A stretch of 64,000 nt of DNA from Sipunculus nudus (lineage: Eukaryota; Annelida; Sipuncula; Golfingiida; Sipunculidae). Below the pieces are notes generated by a model. That model saw only the letters and a list, made by a program, of their open reading frames with translations. It was not told the DNA's origin and did no database searches. Made by a program: the position numbers and the translations under genes. This document shows positions 52,119-64,000 of the stretch, in pieces; position 1 is the first letter of the stretch; each line of letters starts with the position of its first letter. The stretch lies in the NCBI GenBank assembly GCA_026874595.1, contig CM049310.1, forward strand, positions 42,783,558 to 42,847,557. Reading direction: 5' to 3'.

Positions 52119-55100
52119 TAAGGGGCCGTATAAACAAAGGCCGACTAACGGTTAGTCTCAGTTTAATCTGCAGACCAACTTTAGACCGTTACTCAAAAAC
52201 GGACTAGAGATAAACTGAGTTTATCTCTGCATTTTAGTCCGAGATTTAAGCAAAAAGTTAGACCTGGTAGGGGGTAGTTTAAGGTCGGACTAAGTGCTAA
52301 AATTCATTGCATTTGAACCATTTTATGGGCTGTTAATAGTATTAATGTATAAAAATGTTTTCACGCCAATAATTTATTAACCCCAAATACATGTGACATT
52401 GGCCCTAACAGCAATTCTTGTTGAAGACCCGTCTGATAAAATTAAGAAAAGCAGTGTCACATGTAATATGTTTGATTTGTAGCCAAAAAAAGCAGGAATT
52501 TAACAATAAAGTTTCCCTTGCGAATTGTGTTTAAATGTTCGTTATAGCATGTATATTTATAGCTCTTAACCGTGTAATACTCGTATTATTTTTTTCACTG
52601 TTTGAGTCCATGACATTTGACACATAATGCAACTAAATAAGGTGCTGAAATTTGGCTTTATCAATTTATCATTTCAAAACCATGGACCTTATGGTGGGTC
52701 CTCTAGTAACTGAATAATATATTGCCATTAATCTTTTACCTTTTCAGTTATAAAATTTTCAGTCATTTTTTGTCGTATACTGGTCTGAAGTATAGCATCC
52801 AAAATAATTCAATAAGGACTAAAAGTCAGTAAAATCACGGCAGAAACTAATTAATGATATAATATACAAGAGTTTTTGAATATTTGCCTTACAGCCATAC
52901 CCCCTCTTGGTTATAATAATAGATTCTAATAATGTGAAAGAATATTAGATATTAGACAGGTCTGTAATTTGATGGGTTGGAGCCCTCAAGGGCAGCAATC
53001 ACCCCTATGGATTTTGGAAAAAAGATCACGCATATCCTCTTAAGATACTGCGCGATAGAAAATCACCCATTTTAATCCGGTGGCCATATTGGATTTTAAG
53101 TGGGCCTGTCACGCCAAAGATCTGGAGCCCTCATACGCCAATCATACCAATGAATCTGAGCAAGATCAAAAATATTATCTTTGAGATACTGTGCGCGAAA
53201 ATTTGCGTCACTGATGGACGAACGTAAAAACAAGGTGATCACTATAGAGCATGCATGCTTTTCAATCATGGCCTTAATAATGATGAACAGTATTTACTTC
53301 GCGATAATCCCTGATATAATCAGACTCATATATAGTGCTAACAAATATGCTTGCTGCCTGATATTTGCAAAATATCCATGAGAATGGCCTACAAAAAGGT
53401 TTAGGAGCCCTCCCCCCAGGTCATAAAGTTAAATTAAAGTAAGATCTACATAAAATACATATTTCGAAACAATCCTTGTGAACTGAAACATTCGTGCTTC
53501 TGTATTAATATTACTCAATATAGACCTTTTGCAGTGACATTTCATCAATGTTAGTCCTATTTTATTTAAAAAGTCTTTTGACTAATACTTTGTAAAATCA
53601 TTGGAAGGTTCGTTTGATAGAAATACATTATTTTTTTGTAATGGTAAAATGCAAAGTATCTGATATATAATCTATGAATGCTATTTGTCAGCCTAGCCAT
53701 CGGATCTGCAAATATACATATGTATGAAAAAAGGTAGTGCTACTAAAGCATTTTTCAGTCCATAAAGATATCCATGGGTCACATATATAGCATATTATCA
53801 TCAATTATTATTCATTAATTACTAAGATTTTGGAGGATTTTTTTTCTTTGCTTAATGGACCAGTTTTAGTGAAATATCATAAATGTTCAGAGATAAAACT
53901 CTCACATGACTCTGGGATGACAGTCTCTAAATCATAGAGAGAACCATTATCTCATTTAAAAAAAATGAAAATGAAAAAGGGATTCCGTGCATTAATTTTA
54001 TTTAGAGGTTGCAGCTGGATTTTGGATTTTCACCCAAAATTGACTGATTAGAGTGATGCCTCATTTCTGTTATTCACATTGTTCAAGAATTATATTTGGC
54101 CTATGTTTTTGTAAATATCTCCATACTAAAAAGGGATTACAGGTCTGACAGAGAGACTCATTCTTAATTTAAGACAAGTCACATGTAAGAGTGCAGAGTT
54201 TACTGTTACATAAAAGTCAGGTGTCAGTCTGAGTACCAATTATATGAATTTCCATGTAAACCATTCAACATTTAGATGGCACCAATATTCAAATACAGTA
54301 GGTCGAGCTATAAAAATGAATAAGCGCAGTAAATTTCTTTATTTTATTGTTTTGTTTTATCATTTGGTACTCCAAATTGACTGATTTTTGTGAAACATAA
54401 AACCTGTGAGGTGACCTTCATGAGGAGCTGTTTGTGGCAATGTTGTCCAAAATCTGCAAGCAGGGTGGTACACGTGTGAAGTATATACATTATTTTAATT
54501 TCTTGAGCTATTATTATAAATTTTGTTCAACAGCCTTAAACATTCAGAAAATGTAACTGTCAAGGTGTTCACGGAGCTAATACCAAGTTTGCCAGGTGAT
54601 TTCTGCAGGACCTGTCATGATGTTTACCAAGATCTCTCTGGGTCAGTATCGTGTGTCCTGTTAATGGCTTGACCGAAAGATACTGAACTAAGTTCGATCC
54701 AGAGAGGGTTTTAGGGGTTTGGGTACCCCTTCCCTGCTCTCGGCAAAAAACTTTTTTTATCCGACTTTTGAATTATGCACAATATTGCTCCGAATCCCCT
54801 AAAATGCATTATTTACCATATATTTACATAATATTTAATTTTAGGTATTTTAAATCTGGCCTCGGTTTTTTTTTCGAGGCTCATTACATTGCGTGCCTAC
54901 TTGGGGGGGGGGGGGGGGGCTCCAGATATCACACGAGACCTTGGCCATATAACATAAAATATATGCATATAATGTATTTATATTAAATGTGTATTTGTTA
55001 TATAATTCACTTATTATATATAAAGTATGTGCCTTGACATCTTCCTTGACACAGCCCTTTGGAAAAATATTAAAAATCCGGGCTTGGAATGATCAAAGAC

Positions 55101-55512
55101 CTATCACAATAGCTCAGCATGGCTGAAAGTTTGAACTAAAGAGGCTCATTTTACGTTTTAACTGACCTATCAGTTGTAGGAGGTTTTATAGGATTGGTTA
55201 CACAAATATTACACAGTCACTAGCCCTTACATACACTGTACAGCAAAAGACAGCAGTAAAATTGCTCTTAACTGTTGTTTTCTGTGGGGAATCCCCATAG
55301 TGACCCTGCTGACCTGCTTCATTAATATTCATATATTGGGTTCAGTACCAAGTTTAAGGAGTTAGTACTTGGTCTGGCTAAACCTTCTTTCATCCTCCTT
55401 TGTGCATACCGTTTAGACTACACTGATAATCCCGTTTTAGCCAGTCCGAGACTAAGCAAATCCATGGACTATATAAGGTTTAATTAGTCAGCTTTTGAGC
55501 ATACGGGCCTTA
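52119..55512. mobile_element. Possible Harbinger-like DNA element
   Basis: The left end TAAGGGGCCGTATAAACAAA and the reverse complement of the right end, TAAGGCCCGTATGCTCAAAA, agree at about 15 of 20 positions, followed by GCCGACTAA / GCTGACTAA. GGGCCGTAT ends are known in PIF/Harbinger elements. About 3.4 kb with no transposase frame. A clear target duplication was not seen. Confidence 0.4.
54902..54919. repeat. G homopolymer run
   Basis: About 18 G, a probable weak spot for sequencing accuracy. Confidence 0.9.
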
Positions 55513-56900
55513 GTGTCCTAATTTTAGTACCAGCACATTGCTTTCGTGGAAGTGTGGTCCAATAATTTTGGGATGGCTAGGTAAAATTAAATTTAGATAT
55601 AGATCTGGATCGCACAAAAAGATTTCCCCTTTATTGCTTGCAATCTTGTTTGTATCTCCATGCAACGTCTCCAGGTACGGTATCTCGGTTTGCCTTGGTC
55701 TTCCTTGGCTAACGAACTCACTAAATTCTTTTTACAACTTTTAGGGATTTTGGACATGTAAGAAACCTTTTATTTCAAAGGGCTACTGTAACAGATGTCT
55801 CCGTGATGTAAGTCGTCATCACAGAAGTTGGTAGAAATATAAAATAAATGACAATGATTTTTTATTAAATTCTCGCGTTCTTGACAATCTGATGTTTGGC
55901 GGCCGGCTGGAACTGCATCCTGGGAGTGCCTCGACGCCCCGACCCAATCCTGTCTAAGCCTTGCTGGCGGTTGGCTTGGCTTCTCTTCACCTAGCCTCGC
56001 TGAGTTTAAACTTCCTACTTTGATTCATTTGTGGGCAACCAGAACCCGACTCCATAACGTCGCAGTTTGGGAACTCGTATAATTCATCATCGGTCAGTCA
56101 GAGTTTGAAAACAAGAGCCAGCTGACCTCTTCATTAGTTTTTTGCAACGCCCGTTTTCAGTGACTCCCAGGTGTTTTTTAAATATATGTTTATGTTTAAT
56201 ATCACCCGATGTTTTCAAGTGAAATAATATGAAATGTTGGGACATGAGTTGATTCCTTTTTTTAGGCAGACCTGGATGCGAGTACAGGTGTGGTCGCGGA
56301 TGTATGCGCTCTGTGAATACATTCTAGTTGAGTGCTTAACAATAATATCATCCATTCAGATGTCCGAAATTACATAAATACGTCACTAATGCAAATGAAA
56401 ATGTGACTATGATATGAGCTTACAACAACACATTAATTTAAGAACTAAGGGGCCAGGTACATCCTAAAGATCGGCTTGTGCAGAGAAATCTATATTCCTT
56501 CTTTTTAAATAACGAGTTACACCAGGCGTAAAATGTATTTGAAACTAAACACAAAAAAAAGAAGAAACGAAAAAGCAAAATGAGGGCTGAAAAATCACAA
56601 ATGGCAATCTCATTCAAACATCACAAAGTATTATGCTACACATATTCAATATATAGATGACAAATATTTAAAAGATAACTCAGCATTTAACAAAATACAA
56701 CCTTGTATAGTGAAGACATAAATTCCTGTCCACAAGTCAAAATAAGTTCTCAGATGATTGCTTTATTGACTTAAAAAAAGGCAGATCTTCTACGATGAAA
56801 CTAAGCCCGTACGCAGAAATGAATAACATAGGAATACTATCATCTTTACTTAGAAGATATTTTGCTATTGAAATGTTAATCGGAAAGGTCTAGAACTCAC

Positions 56901-57000
56901 CTGTGTGAGAAACCACTTTTTGTCCGGCGCTACATCTCAATTATGTTCTGCTTGGCAGAAACTGTTGGAAATGCATGAACTGAACATGCATCCAGGCTAG
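56901..57000 (-). other. Probable 5' UTR exon of the Ig gene
   Basis: On the - strand an exon-like segment ends at CACACAG|GTGAGTTC, a near-consensus donor, about 5 kb upstream of the signal-peptide exon. It has no long open frame (an ATG is followed directly by TAG), as expected for a leader exon. The 5' end is not defined. Confidence 0.4.
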
Positions 57001-59060
57001 TCTATTTTATCATAAGATTTATGTTATCAGTAATGACCAGGAAGATGAAGAGGTAATCATGAAACAGATTAACCTCACGTGACCACGATATACTCTTACT
57101 GTCGATGTGTTTGTTTGCCACGGAATTCTGCCTAATTATCTATTATCTCTTTTCCTAAAACTGTCCCGATCTTTGGTATAATTAAAATCTTAATAAGGTC
57201 GTTTTCTGTGGGCACGCAATCAACTGTGTTTACCTCTCTGTCACCTTTACACGAATATTCACACCATCTACATCAGAATCTCATTAACATCAGGAAGTCG
57301 TGTAAAAAGATACATTACATCTATAGGGAACAATTTTGTCAGCGTTCACAAACAGAGTAGCATTTATGATATATGCTATACTCTGTGCCGTATAAATGTA
57401 TAATATTTGCATTAAATTACAGAGATGTTTATGAGACTAGCAAACAAGTTACAACTGCCAGTTTTGCGTAATAACCGTACCTGGCCAATTATGCGGCAAC
57501 GGTGAGACACAATTAAAGTTGGTTAATGTAGAGCTTTGTGTTCTGAACGTTCAGGTCAATTTGTGGTAAGGTGGATCATATATAGGCGTTGTGTATTAAG
57601 CATGTAGAAAGAGAGCAGTTAGGAAGAGCTTAAGAAGAAACTTGTCTCATTTTTAGTGCGATAAATTGAAAGTCCAACTGGAGAGACATCTTTAAACACA
57701 TGCTTGTGGTACCCATACTATGACACTGAAGCACATAATATTAACAATGATATTAACATTGTTCAATTATAAAAAGACGTAGGTTGGGGATTCGCGTTTT
57801 GCCGTCTATAGGAGGGTCAATCAAGCGTATCTTTGTGTATTATCCGAATAAGATCTGTAATTTGTTTACTGCAGTACACTGGTGCCTTTCCCTGCAATTT
57901 CCAAAATTGCATTTTTTTATTAGCCCCCCCCCTAAAAAATAAAAGGGAGGATTTCCAAAATGGTCAACGACCGTCTGTCAAATTAATTTAAGTTCTGTGT
58001 ACTCATGTTGACTGGAAATCTTATGAAAGGTGGCACGCTCTATGGAACAAGCCTCTCTTTCTTAATACTGATAAAGAAAAATGTATGCATTTGGTTTTCG
58101 GCTTTCTCCGTCATTATTCGGAGAGAATTTGTAATGCAACTTGTACCGGAAGCTGTGAGAAGGGAGAAGAGGCCTGCCATTATTACCATTATACAATTAC
58201 TTGCGTGCTGGGATCGGACACAGCCACACAATCGAAGGTGACTGGCTCACCAAGCATGAGGTAAACGTTCATCGGTGGTGTCAGGATACGGGTCCTCTCT
58301 ACAAGGACCGTTTATAAACCAATATACCTTCATTATACTGTGCATTCCCAGGGCAACCCTGCTCTTACATTCTTAAAAACGAGATGTTGTCGGAAACACA
58401 TAATCCCTGCCAGGATTATCCACAAGCAACCCAATAATACCCACCAATAGCTTTTTCATAATAAAATAACTATACCACTAGGATAGAATACTTTGAATTA
58501 ATTTTTGTGGTGATCAAAACTATCTCCAACAAATAATGGATTGTACCTTTGGTAATTTCCTAATGGTCTTTCAATAAAATCTGTTCCGAACTGTTTGCAT
58601 ATTTTGCTGACTGACAAACAGAGGGTGAAATATTTTACCTCTCACCGCCTGGCGCAGGTATAAATACATAAATATTACGCTACTACTTTGTTCCTGCCCC
58701 ATTTGCTATGAAACGGGAACATAGTAGTGCATGATATGTCCTATCGTTGAAAAAAAAAACGTGTGACCATATTTCGTTGTTTTCTGGCGTTTACCGATTC
58801 ATATGCCACAATAAATAATAGTGTGTTCTTTATGCAAGCAATTACCTTTCTCGCATTCTTTTTCGCTACTTTCTATAACCATACTATCCCAGACGCTCAG
58901 GTCAGGGGAATGCAGTTAGATAAGTTGATATCATTACCAGGATATATATTTCGTCCTAGATCGTGTTCTATCAGGGGTTATTAAAATGGTGACTGACTAG
59001 AAGGTGTAGGTACGAATTTGATGTACGGAGAATAAAATTATTTTAAAGGTTTAATTACCT
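57000..59060. other. No gene seen upstream of the Ig gene
   Basis: AT-rich with only chance frames. If the 56.9 kb leader exon is real, the promoter of the minus-strand gene should lie here; no TATA box could be chosen with confidence. Confidence 0.4.
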
Positions 59061-59065
59061 AACAC

Positions 59066-59219
59066 ATTCAGGTAGGCCCTACCGACCAGTTTACAATGGG
59101 TGTTCTCCAAGAAACACTGCACATTCATCAGGTCGCTACTCATGCCGAGACTTGCTGACATTGGTAACACTAAAGTATTCTCCACTGATCACCAAGTTAG
59201 GCTTGATTTCCTTAGAAGC
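59066..59219 (-). pseudogene. Decayed Ig4 exon b copy
   Basis: Acceptor-like ATGATTTACAG, then IKPNLVISGEYFSVTNVSKS. Compared with the exon at 27,472-27,639, five bases are missing after CGGCATG, which shifts the frame to a stop (RHE*). In the shifted frame the remainder reads DLMNVQCFLENTHCKLVGR and AYLNVLG, with the usual Gly of HG changed to Cys. The donor (TTAG|GTAATT) is still present. Confidence 0.8.
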
Positions 59220-59682
59220 TGTAAATCATGAATTTTATTTTATATATGCATGTATGGGAATATGAATTATCGCTACAAAATGACTTGGAGATATAAAAAT
59301 ATGTATACCTAACAGAAGCTCAGCGCTACATTATGATATGAGCCAGAAGGATATGCCTTGCAGCTAAGAAACATCGATTTACATGATATTTTATTCTAAT
59401 TGGCATTAGGACCACCTTTGGTTCACATGTATCACTGGTGTCAACATGTATCGCTACGGACCGGTTCAGAAAAAAATACCTTTTCATTTTGATTTCCAGC
59501 ATAATGTTAATGTGAAAAACAAGAAAAACTATCGATCTATTTTCTATGTGCCAAAATATTCAAGTATTATCGAGTGACGGAAATACAAGTTGTTAGGAAA
59601 AGAATGATAAATCAGTCTTTATATTGTTTCTCGGAGCACATGACAAAATGTTGTATTTAAAGTCCCTACCAGGCCAGGCATT

Positions 59683-59814
59683 GATATACCATCTCATGGT
59701 CACCATGGGAACACCTTCACCTTCACACACGAATGTAGCGTTCTCTCCCTCCAACACATTCAAATCAATCGGCTTGACCTGATTTCCTTGTTGTTTAACC
59801 CACCTTGACTTCAA
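59683..59814 (-). pseudogene. Decayed Ig4 exon a copy
   Basis: Open frame RWVKQQGNQVKPIDLNV, LEGENATFVCEGEGVP, RWYINAWPG, close to the exon at 34,172-34,315. At the aligned acceptor position CAG has become CAT (TTGTTGCAT), so the splice site appears lost. The donor (CCTG|GTAGGG) remains. Confidence 0.8.
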
Positions 59815-59849
59815 TGCAACAATAATCATCGTCCTGGATCGCGGGGGAA

Positions 59850-60190
59850 ATCCATAACGGAGAGAGTTTTAAATGGATTTTCATGAAATTTTAAGTACTA
59901 TTGGGCGACGATACACGAAACAAATGATTAAAATTTCGGGGTGATCCAGATCACCATTTAAATCCAAGAATTTTTAAAATAGAATGCTGCATTTCTGACG
60001 TCATATGGTAGTAATAAGCTACCATGTTCACTTTATTGGCACTAGATGTCAGTAGCGCTCAGTGCTAGTATGCTATAACGTTCAGTGATTGTCCAGCTGT
60101 GTTTATCTCACATTTCTGACAATGCCATATGGGTGTAGTGAGCCACCTTGGCGGAGGTCTGCACCCTGCACTCTCTGAATGCCAATTTTT
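59850..60190. repeat. Dispersed repeat fragment
   Basis: Contains GATTTTCATGAAATTTTAAG, GGGTGATCCAGATCACC and CACCTTGGCGGAGGTCTGC, with weak similarity to 27,690-27,880. Non-coding. Confidence 0.45.
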
Positions 60191-60776
60191 GTTCATACAG
60201 GCATTGCGCAAACTTAATTCCTGCATAAATTTCACTATTGTGGTGTGATAAAAAATGTATTAGATCATTATTAAAACATTTTGCATGTAACTTGAAAGTT
60301 CAAGGCAAGGAATATTGTAGGTGTTATTGATACAAAATAAGTATCCTCTTGGTGACGGTAAGGGCAAATGTTTGTTGTTTTCAGATTTTACGGGACATGA
60401 AAATAACCCTAAATGGCAAAATATATTCATAAAATGAATAAAGACCAACCAGGGAAAACAGAACTATTCAGACAGTTCCCCCTTGAGACATTATTATGTA
60501 GACTGGTATTTCTAGGGATTTGTTTCGTCATTAAAATAAAATTTTTTTATGTTTGGGCTAATTACTGGCCGTGGAAACCACTACTGTGCTTCACTCTGTA
60601 GTAGAACGCAACAAATTTAGTTGCCGAGACGAAGCCATTGTTTGGTGCATTATATTAAAAAAAGTTGACGTGTTTTTGCGCCCTTCTATATTTCAGTTTT
60701 AAAGGAACAAATATAGAAGAATTCAAAAACGTACAAGACTTAAGATTATTTGTTAGATTTTTGCTTTTGATCATAC

Positions 60777-60945
60777 ATTCCACTTTTAACTCTATGCTGA
60801 ATTGGTGTAACTGTCCAGAACTGTTGGATGCTCGACAGTTGTAGGTTCCTGAATGTTGTACTTTGGGTTCGGTCCACTTATGTTCGCAATGTTCTCGAAA
60901 ACTGCGTTGCGTACGATAATGCGCGATTCCTCATTTTAAAGGTTA
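60777..60945 (-). pseudogene. Decayed Ig3 exon b copy
   Basis: The minus-strand frame ...WTEPKVQHSGTYNCRASNSS, GQLHQFSIELKVE aligns with the end of the exon at 41,419-41,588 (IKNPKEEDSGFYGCKASNSA), with the same donor phase (GAAT|GTATGA). The upstream half (C to E strands) no longer aligns in one frame and lacks the Trp motif. Confidence 0.65.
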
Positions 60946-60987
60946 TTGTTCCCACAGTGTCCTCGCCAATATGAGAAAAAATGTTTT

Positions 60988-61389
60988 TTAATGTACACAT
61001 CCTTTTGTGTGATTTTTGCATTTTTTATGGTCTGCATGGAAGTTCCCCTTCGGCAAAGACTGGATTGCCTGTGCGGTCCAATTCAGCACAGGATTAAGGA
61101 CTATATTTTGCAAATGAATAACCCAAGCTTTCAGTGAGGGATTTAAGCATATTTGGCCTGACATTTGTCCCAGGCTCTGACCCACGTGCGTGTTCAGTAA
61201 ATATGATAAACACATAACTCTCGCTTTATGAAAAGGAGGCTTTATGAAAATGAGGGGTTCAGCCCAGGGGGATAAATGACAAGACCTAATACAAGGTCCC
61301 CATTTCCGGAAAAGGGGTGGGAGTGGGATGAGGACGGGGTGACCAGGACTCAAAATGGTCTGATACGATAAAAACCGTTCCGACTTCAC
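60988..61389 (-). other. Unassigned 133-codon frame
   Basis: A Pro- and Cys-containing frame with no family I recognise and no splice context. It overlaps a stretch with short direct repeats (TTTATGAAAA). Could be chance or part of an unknown repeat. Confidence 0.2.
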
Positions 61390-61994
61390 TTCGGTTCGCT
61401 TCTGCTACTAACGAGGTATGCACATTTCCGTATCTTTCTTCAGGAATTTCCATGCCTTAAAACGTACATTAAATTCATCGATCATATCTTCCTCGCAACA
61501 ACCTATAATTTATACGTCCAACAATAGTAACCAGTCAAAGATTATCGAAAACCTGAATGCCCTCGGGTCCCAGTCCGGTTCGCAAATGTAAACGTCATCA
61601 CTCACCAGGCCTTCACGGTAAACATACCGGTATATGAATTTCTTGTCGTGACCGCAGCACCACAATTTAAATGTAAAAGAAATATTTGTACACATCTTAT
61701 TATGACAGTATCTCGCTGAAAATTAATATTTTCTTTTACATTTAAGAATAAAAACCTGAGCCAACATTCTTCATATTAGTTAATTCATCTCCCCAACCCA
61801 ACGTCTTTAAAACCTACTTGTATAGAGATTAAATATTTCATTTATCCATGTATTTGCAGATATAAACCTTTACACATTATAGGAATCATGGTTGAAAATT
61901 CAGTAAAAGTTTTGGCACTCAACCTGGGGCTCTTAAATACCAATACACTCGCAAACATCACATTCGTTGCTGTGTTGTTATTGTGTTGTTATTG

Positions 61995-62415
61995 TGATAA
62001 ACGTTAATCATAGCAGAATATGTTTACCTTCCGATTCAGAAAAGTACTCTTGTTTTATCTTTAATCACAAACGGGTTTTCAATGGGGCTTAATAGAGAGC
62101 ACAGACATGTTTTCGGTGCCGCTGTTGAGCACGGTTTGAAAGCTGTTGCGATGACCTTTGTCGAACAAGGGTCATTAGGATAAGTGCAGTGTTATAGGGG
62201 AGTGTTATTTTATGTGAGCAAGCATTGTTTGCAAGAAAATAAAACAAGGCTTGCTGCATATCTAAAATAACTGAATGGTTCCTCTATCATTATAAATCAA
62301 ACAATCATCGATGCATATCATTTCGCACAAGAAAATTAGTTCTTTGTTACCCCTGAAGGTTGACCAAATAATCATTTGGCAAACCGGGATCTTGAGTCCT
62401 ATTTAATTAGTAGTT
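61995..62415 (+). repeat. Dispersed ~400-bp repeat, copy 2
   Basis: Homologous to 3,560-4,000 from GATAAACGTTAATCATA onward. Followed by a short GGTAGGGTAGATCAGG tail. Confidence 0.8.
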
Positions 62416-62863
62416 GTCAAAATATGTTTTCTTGAATGTGCGATAGGTAAATAGGGTAGGGTAGATCAGGTCAGATCAGGTAGCTTGCCAGGCTTAAGTC
62501 AATTGAAATCAATTAGCAGTCCATATTTCCGAAAATCTGAGTGATCGCTTCGTTTCCATGCATTTTACTGACATGAATTCTGAGGTGTTGAAACCCGAGT
62601 ATTTCCCCGTAGCTCATAGGATATACTAGTGGGTAACAGTGACTTTAAGGTTTTTATAGCGAAACAACCGGGTTTCCATGGAGATTACGGATGTTTCAGC
62701 TAAAAAGGAGTCATCATGCTTCATCTGCAAGTTAGCGCCATTTCGGCCCTCTGACGGAAAAGGGTAAGAATGACGTGTAATCACAGGCGCTTGAATTGCC
62801 ATTAGTGTAGATTTCGTTTACATTTGTTACTTTTCTGGGTCATTTCCTTATAACTATTACTTA

Positions 62864-63077
62864 TCTGACATTTTCCTTGCGGTTTTCACACTACATGGTC
62901 CATCTCTGTATCGTGGTTCAGCCAGTCACGCATGTACTTCAAATTTAGCCTGAAACCGATGTGCCATGGCCGTCGGGCCTAACAACGGGGGCTTCTTGCC
63001 TCCCTATCTCAATTATTTAGTAAATAATATAGAGATGGGCCATATAGTGCGAAAAACGCTTGGAAAATGTCAGATAT
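62864..63077. mobile_element. Small palindromic element (MITE-like)
   Basis: 62,864-62,913 (TATCTGACATTTTCC...CCATCTCTGTAT) and 63,028-63,077 are reverse complements with about 80% identity over 50 bases, giving a 214-bp inverted-repeat unit. It abuts the start of repeat copy 3. Confidence 0.7.
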
Positions 63078-63460
63078 GTTTTATCTTTAATCACCAGCAG
63101 ATTTCCGATGGGGTTTAACAGAAAGCACATACATTTTTTCGGTGCCGCTGTTGAGCACGATTTGAAAGTTGTTGTGTTAACATTTGCCGGGTAAGGGTCA
63201 TGAGAAAAAGTGCATTGTCAGAGTGGATTAATTTTTTTTATGTGAAAGAGCAATTTTGGCATGAAAATGAAAACAAGCCTTGCTCCATATCTGAAATACT
63301 ATAATGGTTCCTCTTACATTATAAATCAAGCATTTATTGGTGTATGTGTTTACGCAAAGGATATTTGGTTCCGTGTCAAATTACGTCTCAAGGTTGACTA
63401 CATGATCATTTGACATAACCAAGATCTTGACTCGTCTTTAATTGTTAGTAGTTAATTATG
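63073..63460 (+). repeat. Dispersed ~400-bp repeat, copy 3
   Basis: Homologous to copies 1 and 2 from TGTTTTATCTTTAATCAC onward; its first part has been replaced by the palindromic element. Confidence 0.8.
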
Positions 63461-63519
63461 TTTTCTCATATTTATTTTAAAACGAAATAGCTAGAATGCT
63501 AGACAGCTAGCCTTATAGC

Positions 63520-64000
63520 AAATTTAGATTGGTTAGCCAGCTAGCTAGATTAGATAAGCTAGTTAGCTAGTTAGATAAGCGAGAAGGAGAGAGAGATTGG
63601 TAGTTAGGTTTGTAGTTGGTAGGTAGGTTTGTAGGATCATAGGTAGGTTTGTAGGTAGGTTTGTTGGTTGGTTAAAAGGTAGGCTGGTAGGTTGTTAGCT
63701 AGGTTTGTAGGTAAGATGGTAGGTGGTTTGTATATCTGTAGGTAGGTTGGTAGGTAGGTTGGTTGGTAAGTTGAAAGGTAGGTTGGTAGGAAGGTTTGGT
63801 AGGTTTGTAGGTAGGTTGTTAGTTTGGAAGGTATGTTTGGTTTGTAGGTAGGTTGGTAGGTTGGTAGATAGGTTTGTAGTTAAATTGGTAGGTAGGTTGG
63901 TAGTTTGGTAGGTTTGTAGGCTGATTGGTAGGTAGGCGATTTGTAGTCAGGTTGGTAGGAAGGTTTGTAGCTAGGTTTGTGAGAAAGTTTGTAGGTTGGT
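63520..64000. repeat. TAGCTAGAT and GGTAGGTTTGT simple-repeat tail
   Basis: The same order of simple repeats as after copy 1 (TAGCTAGAT, GAGA, GGTAGGTT-type), here extended to the window edge. Confidence 0.9.

Noticed and set aside
61510-61695. Minus-strand frame with YREGLVSDDVYICEPDWD as a domain fragment
   Set aside because: It looks protein-like and has a GTGAGT inside, but I could not match it to a family or to the Ig gene.

Overview
The window is eukaryotic, AT-rich, intron-rich DNA from an invertebrate. The composition, the long (AT)n runs, the dense mixture of repeats and the two split cell-surface genes suggest a lophotrochozoan, most likely a mollusc; this is inference, as no species-specific marker was seen. 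There is no operon structure, rRNA or CRISPR array, and most of the sequence is mobile DNA and introns.

Two genes can be read. (1) On the + strand, about 5.8-10.45 kb holds the 3' part of a gene for a single-pass membrane protein with a von Willebrand factor D (vWD) domain, a cysteine-rich stalk, one membrane helix and a nine-residue tail. Its last four introns join in phase. (2) On the - strand, from about 57.0 kb down to 27.2 kb, lies a gene for an L1CAM/neuroglian-type immunoglobulin protein. It has a probable 5' UTR exon, a signal-peptide exon at 51.8 kb, then exon pairs for Ig1 (46.1 and 44.5 kb), Ig2 (43.6 and about 42.2 kb), Ig3 (41.9 and 41.5 kb) and Ig4 (34.2 and 27.6 kb). All assigned junctions keep phase; only the second Ig2 exon is ambiguous. 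No Ig5, Ig6, fibronectin III or FIGQY-tail exon was found downstream. The last exon instead stays open for about 104 codons past its splice donor into a hydrophobic tail. Decayed copies of the Ig3-Ig4 exons lie upstream at 59.1-60.95 kb.

The rest, left to right: a tRNA-derived SINE (1.3 kb); the first copy of a ~400-bp dispersed repeat with a tetranucleotide tail (3.56-4.2 kb; two more copies at 62-64 kb); the vWD gene; a gag-like remnant (11.1-11.7 kb); a decayed minus-strand LINE (12.5-14.6 kb) that grades into a tandem array of ~714-bp units (to 16.86 kb); a decayed plus-strand L1/Tx1-like LINE with ORF1, endonuclease and reverse transcriptase (17.5-22.65 kb); a ~180-bp tandem array ending in a GC hairpin (22.7-23.48 kb); and a ~20-bp minisatellite (24.56-25.4 kb). 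Both LINEs carry the same ~700-bp non-autonomous DNA transposon, with 8-bp target duplications.

The introns of the Ig gene are swollen by insertions. The Ig4 intron holds a 2.9-kb foldback element sitting inside an LTR-like or promoter-like sequence. The Ig3-Ig4 intron holds a broken Ty3/Gypsy element with a tRNA-Pro-type primer site, a rearranged 5' LTR and a nested 5'-truncated LINE. Further 5' are a Tigger/pogo-like element (46.98-48.09 kb), a second tRNA-like SINE (51.1 kb) and a possible Harbinger-like element (52.1-55.5 kb).
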